Shown here piece after piece: positions 60,045-64,000 of a stretch of 64,000 nucleotides of DNA. Source of the stretch: Ahaetulla prasina (lineage: Eukaryota > Chordata > Lepidosauria > Squamata > Colubridae); the NCBI RefSeq assembly GCF_028640845.1, contig NC_080541.1, forward strand, positions 179,778,502-179,842,501, in the 5' to 3' direction. Numbering within the stretch: the first letter of the stretch is position 1; every line of letters begins with the position of its first letter. The position numbers and the translations under genes were made by a program. A model generated the notes under the pieces. The model was not told the origin of the DNA. It saw only the letters and a program-made list of their open reading frames with translations, and made no database searches.

Positions 60045-60740
60045 AAATTTATTTATTTATTTATTTATTTATTTTGTCACAACATCATACAAAAAGATTA
60101 TATAGTATATAAACATATATATGAGTAAATGTTAGGAGGTATAAGCATATATATATATAGGAAGAAGAAAAGAAAAACAATAGGACAGGAACGGTAGGCA
60201 CGTTTGTGCGCTTATGCACGCCCCTTATGGTCCTCTTAGGAATGGGGTGAGGTCAATAGTAGAAAGTTTTTGGTTAAAGCTTTTAGGATTATGGGAAGAG
60301 ACCACAGAGTCAGGTAAAGTATTCCAAGCACTGATGATTCTGTTACAGAAGTCATATTTTCTGCAATCTAGATTAAAGCGGTTAACATTAAGTTTAAATC
60401 TATTGGTTGCCCTTGTATTATTGCAATTAAAGCTGAAGTAGTCTTTGACAGGAAGGACATTACAATAGATGATTCTGTGAGTTAAACTTAGGTCTTGTCG
60501 AAGGCGACGGAGTTCCAAGTTTTCTAAGCCTAGGATTTCAAGTCTGGTGGGATAAGGTATTTTGTTGTTTTCAGAGGAATGGAGAACTCTTCTTGTAAAA
60601 TATTTCTGGACACGTTCAATTGTATTGATGTCAGAGATGTGGTGAGGGTTCCAAACAGGTGAGCTGTATTCTAGAATTGGTCTAGCAAATGTTTTATATG
60701 CTCTGGTTAGTAGTGTGGTGTTTTTGGAAAAGAAGCTAAA
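60045..60740 (-). mobile_element. 3' end of the same LINE family
   Basis: The minus-strand frame 60,518-60,225 (LELRRLRQDLSLTHR-like start, TIDLTPFLRGP end) closely matches the C-terminus of the LINE at 17.7 kb. It is followed by the same short 3' UTR and a TTTA-rich tail at 60,045-60,075. 5'-truncated at about 60,740. Confidence 0.83.
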
Positions 60741-62339
60741 TGGGAAAACATCCTGGAAGATTATGGCAAATTCTTTTGTACTGTTCCCAAGAAAATGACA
60801 TGGACAAGTTCATGTAATCACAGAAATCAAGCGTAACCTGAGGTTTTTTCTTCTTTTTAACTTCTCACTTCTTAGAGATTTTAGCCATTTGTTTATAAAG
60901 TTAAATCCAAATCAATAGGTTTGATCTTTAAAGGCCAACTCAAATGGCCTTAAGGGGAAAAAAAATCAAAAGCTATTTGGATGATAGATCACTCAGGAAG
61001 TCCTAGGGCTATAAACGATATTGAAAAGCTTTTATAAAAATCCAGGGGAAAAAACAATGCTCAACTATTCACATGTTGTGGCTAATAAACTACATGGATA
61101 GTAGGAGTTGAGTTTAAACTGGGATCCAAGTTGTTTCACAATAAACTTTCCCACTTGCCATATAAACTGATCCAGGAACTAGGACTGACTTCTTGGAACT
61201 TTCTGATCTATTGCTGCTAAACGATGGATACCTTTTCTGGAATAGCATCCCTGGAAGTGTTTGCCTGCTTCTTTTGGCCTGTTTCTATATGTATTATTAT
61301 TTCATTTTGCTAGTTGTCATGACTCTACGTTTATTTAATAAATATTAGAAATAACATAAATAAAATAATATAAACATAAACTAACATAGTTATGTTAAAA
61401 ATTCAGGACAACTAGAGAGTTTTCTAGCTAGACAATAGGCATGTACTGTATGTCTGGATAATTAGGACAGTAAATTGGTTGTGAAGAAAAGTATAGTGTT
61501 CAAATACTTTTTCAAAAATCCAGCTAACATTTATCTGCCTTTGAAAAACAATAGTTTTGCATATCCATTCTACAAAAATAAATATTTCCTACCTTTTTGC
61601 AACATTAAAGAAGTGTCATAAATAACAACCAAAATTACATTCAGAATAAATTGTTTTGGGTTAATTAGGAAAAAAAATGGTAAGAGTGCAGTTCTAATTC
61701 CTCGTTTCTGGTGATAGACGATCTAGGATTTAGCTGTTTTCAGGGTAGAAATCAGAGGAGCTCCCTGCATTGGAGGGCCCTCTTGTGCCAAAGTGCTTGA
61801 AATACACAGAACAAGGAATGTTATGGGCTTTCCTCTTCCCTCACCTGCTTACTGTGACTGAATGTGACTCAGCTACGATAGTGAATCCTTTGCTTGTCTT
61901 CCCCAACCCAGTACTCTCCAGATATGGTGTGAATACACTCCCAATATTTTAAATACCATATGAGGGTAAAGGATATGGTCTGCCAAAATGAAACATTTGA
62001 GAAACATAAATGTTCTCAGTATTTTGTGCATATCTTTGTAAAGTTCACTTTATGCTATACCTTAATAAGAAGGTTCTAGTAACCTAAAACCTGGTGGAAA
62101 CAAAAGCTCCACTGTACAAACTCTGTATTGTGCTTTGAGTTATTATTAATGTAGATTACATGGTCGTATTGTATCCGGGAGGTTCTGAAACTGCTATGTG
62201 TATTTCTAAATTTTCCTTTTACTAAAGAGAGCACTTCAAAATTTTATCAACATAGTTACTTGTCATGACCAAAGGTATTAGTATGCAATGATGAAAAGCA
62301 AAAACCCAGATGCATTGGGCAATTCTTATTGGACCAAGT
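60741..62339. other. no recognisable feature
   Basis: AT-rich intergenic sequence without an identifiable repeat or exon. Confidence 0.5.
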
Positions 62340-62613
62340 CAGTGGTGGGATTCAAAATTGTTTACTACAGGTTCTGTGGGTGTGGCATGGCTTGGTGGGC
62401 ATGGCAGGGGAAGGATACTGTAAAATCTCCATTCCCACCCCACTCCAGGGGAAGGTTACTGCAAAATCCCCATTTCCTCCCAATCAGCTGGGACTCAAGA
62501 GGCAAAGAATAGATGGAGGCGGGGCCAGTCAGAGGTGGTATTTACCAGTTCGAAGAACTACTCAAAATTTCCACTACTGGTTCTCCAGAACTGGTCAGAA
62601 CCTGCTGAATACC
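62340..62613 (+). mobile_element. hAT MITE, CAGTGGTGGG family, 3' end shortened
   Basis: CAGTGGTGGGATTCAAAATT ... cagaacctgctgaataccttg. Flanking direct repeat ttggaccaagt. The final TIR bases are replaced. Confidence 0.78.
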
Positions 62614-62964
62614 TTGGACCAAGTTGATTTGAAAGACAAGAGTTGCTATCGTCAAGAACTTGTAATGACAGTGGATTTCCCCACCCCCACCCCCTCCTCT
62701 TTATTTGGTAGTTTTACAGTATGCTGTTACAGTGTGTGTAGAGATCTTCACTTCATAATGATTAGCTAATTCAGTTATCTGACCAGTTGTCTTTTGTGTG
62801 AGCTATTTTGAAGCAATATAGTTTGATTAGGGAGGCCAAACTTAAGATCCAGTTCAATTATGAATGCAACTGAGTGGACTGTGACGTCAATACAACCTTA
62901 GTTTTGGCTCTTAAATGGGAATAGAGCTGACTTAATACACTGGGTATCAGAACACCTCTCTCAC

Positions 62965-63024
62965 CGCAGTGCCAGCAGTGGCTTTTGTGTCCTCAGTTGA
63001 TCCAACAGTTGTTTCCTCTGACAT
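62965..63024 (-). CDS. possible first coding exon of an upstream gene (SYPL2 position)
   Basis: On the minus strand a 20-codon frame MSEETTVGSTEDTKATAGTA is followed directly by a donor GCG|gtgaga. In mammals SYPL2 lies just upstream of ATXN7L2 on the same strand, with a similar short hydrophilic N-terminus. I could not find the synaptophysin-type membrane exons between 53 and 62.9 kb, so the assignment is speculative and may be chance. Confidence 0.25.
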
Positions 63025-64000
63025 CTTGACTTCACCAAATCAGAATCAGTCTGGGTGGGGAAGTTTTTCAGACTACCATGAAAACAGCAGGAAGTAGATA
63101 ACGCATCGTATGGTAGTGAGTCTGACCTTATGCACAACGTGCCTTGTTACAAATAATGGAAAGTGGCATCTTCAACAGCATCTAGGCATGTTTCAAATTT
63201 TAAATAAATAAAGAGCAAGTTGGTATTTTTTTAAAATGCAAAATAGAACTTTTCTTCACTTACCTGAATATGTTTGGGGTTATTACTCTCCAACTCTCCA
63301 CATCCCTATCTCTCCTTTTCCACACAGTTTTCAAGGGATTTATGTCTATGTTTTAAAAAATCAATACAATTTTTTGCTTTCTAATATTTTATATTATTTT
63401 ATTTTGTTACAAATCATTGAGGTAACCTGCAGAATGAAAGTTCAAACCCCCCAACACCCATGAAATTCCATGGATGGCCTTCTCTTTCTCTCTATTTCCT
63501 CACAAAACTTTGCTTTAAGACCAGAATGGAAAAGTCTCCCAAGTATATCTCAATATTGTTCCTTTTTCAATGCCTTATATATGCTTTAGATTAGATTAAT
63601 ACAGTGAGTAGTGGTAAAGAGACCAAGAAAAGGCTTCATTATAAACTAGAGACAAGAGGGCAGACTGCAATCAACAGCTAGCCTATTCAATCAGTGGTTT
63701 ATTATTATTATGGTTGTCACAAGGTCAGCCAGATATTTAGATTGGATTTGTCATTTTTATCCATCTATGTTAGAATAAATAATTCTATTTTTCAGATAAA
63801 ACACACAGCCATGTTTTAAATTCCCCCAATGTTCTGGGCATGGTGAAATATGCTTAATTTGAAGAGAAGAATACAACAAGAATTTAAGAGCACTTTTCTA
63901 ATATTTTAAAGATTATCTCTTAGAAGGCAGCAAATTTTTGACTCGGTTGCCATAAAAAAGGTATATTTTTAGTTGCACATTAGAAACAAATTGTTCTATT
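63025..64000. other. no recognisable feature
   Basis: AT-rich sequence; if the candidate exon at 62,965 is real, this would be its 5' flank. No CpG island is present. Confidence 0.45.

Noticed and set aside
53000..62960. SYPL2 coding exons 2-6
   Set aside because: Looked for EPLGF-, YPFRL- and CWFVFKETPW-type coding sequence on the minus strand and found none.

Overview
This is a vertebrate nuclear window, almost certainly from a squamate reptile and most likely a snake. The evidence is the repeat set: CR1-type LINE 3' ends that run into an (AATAG)n microsatellite, a BovB/RTE LINE 3' end, Sauria-type tRNA SINEs, and dense small hAT and mariner-like elements. Nearly all long open frames are repeat fragments or shadows. 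Real genes appear only as short spliced exons with clean GT-AG junctions.

Two protein-coding genes can be built completely, both on the minus strand. ATXN7L2 (ataxin-7-like 2, a SAGA-complex protein of the SGF73 family) runs from an ATG at 52,698 in a CpG island to a stop at 28,489. It has eleven coding exons and 782 codons, and the last exon carries only five codons. CYB561D1 (cytochrome b561 domain-containing 1, a six-helix di-heme membrane reductase) runs from an ATG at 23,454 in a second CpG island to a stop at 10,933. It has three coding exons (124, 38 and 501 bp) and 220 codons. In human 1p13.3 these two genes are neighbours in the same order and orientation, so the synteny is conserved. 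A plus-strand 3' end may lie at about 10.65 kb, where mammalian AMIGO1 would converge on CYB561D1. A possible small first coding exon on the minus strand at 62,965-63,024 sits where SYPL2 would be expected. Both of these are weak.

Layout: 1-10.9 kb is intergenic with old LINE and hAT debris. 10.9-23.5 kb is CYB561D1; its 10-kb first intron holds a nearly complete Tc1 transposon, a long broken LINE and a CR1 copy. 23.5-28.3 kb is intergenic, with an inverted hAT pair just upstream of the CYB561D1 promoter and two hAT elements stacked at one target site. 28.3-52.8 kb is ATXN7L2, with a solo LTR, BovB, CR1 and MITEs in its introns; about 41.1-48.9 kb is notably poor in young repeats. 52.9-64 kb is intergenic and repeat-rich, with a nested hAT/LINE/LTR cluster at 57.06-58.44 kb.

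There is no operon, CRISPR array, prophage or other unknown multi-gene system. The most interesting material is structural: MITE families with verifiable target-site duplications, two related solo LTRs carrying an acidic-to-basic open frame in U3, a near-perfect 95-bp palindrome, nested insertions, and very small coding exons. Exon coordinates were derived by hand from splice signals and protein similarity recalled from the mammalian orthologues; no alignment was run.
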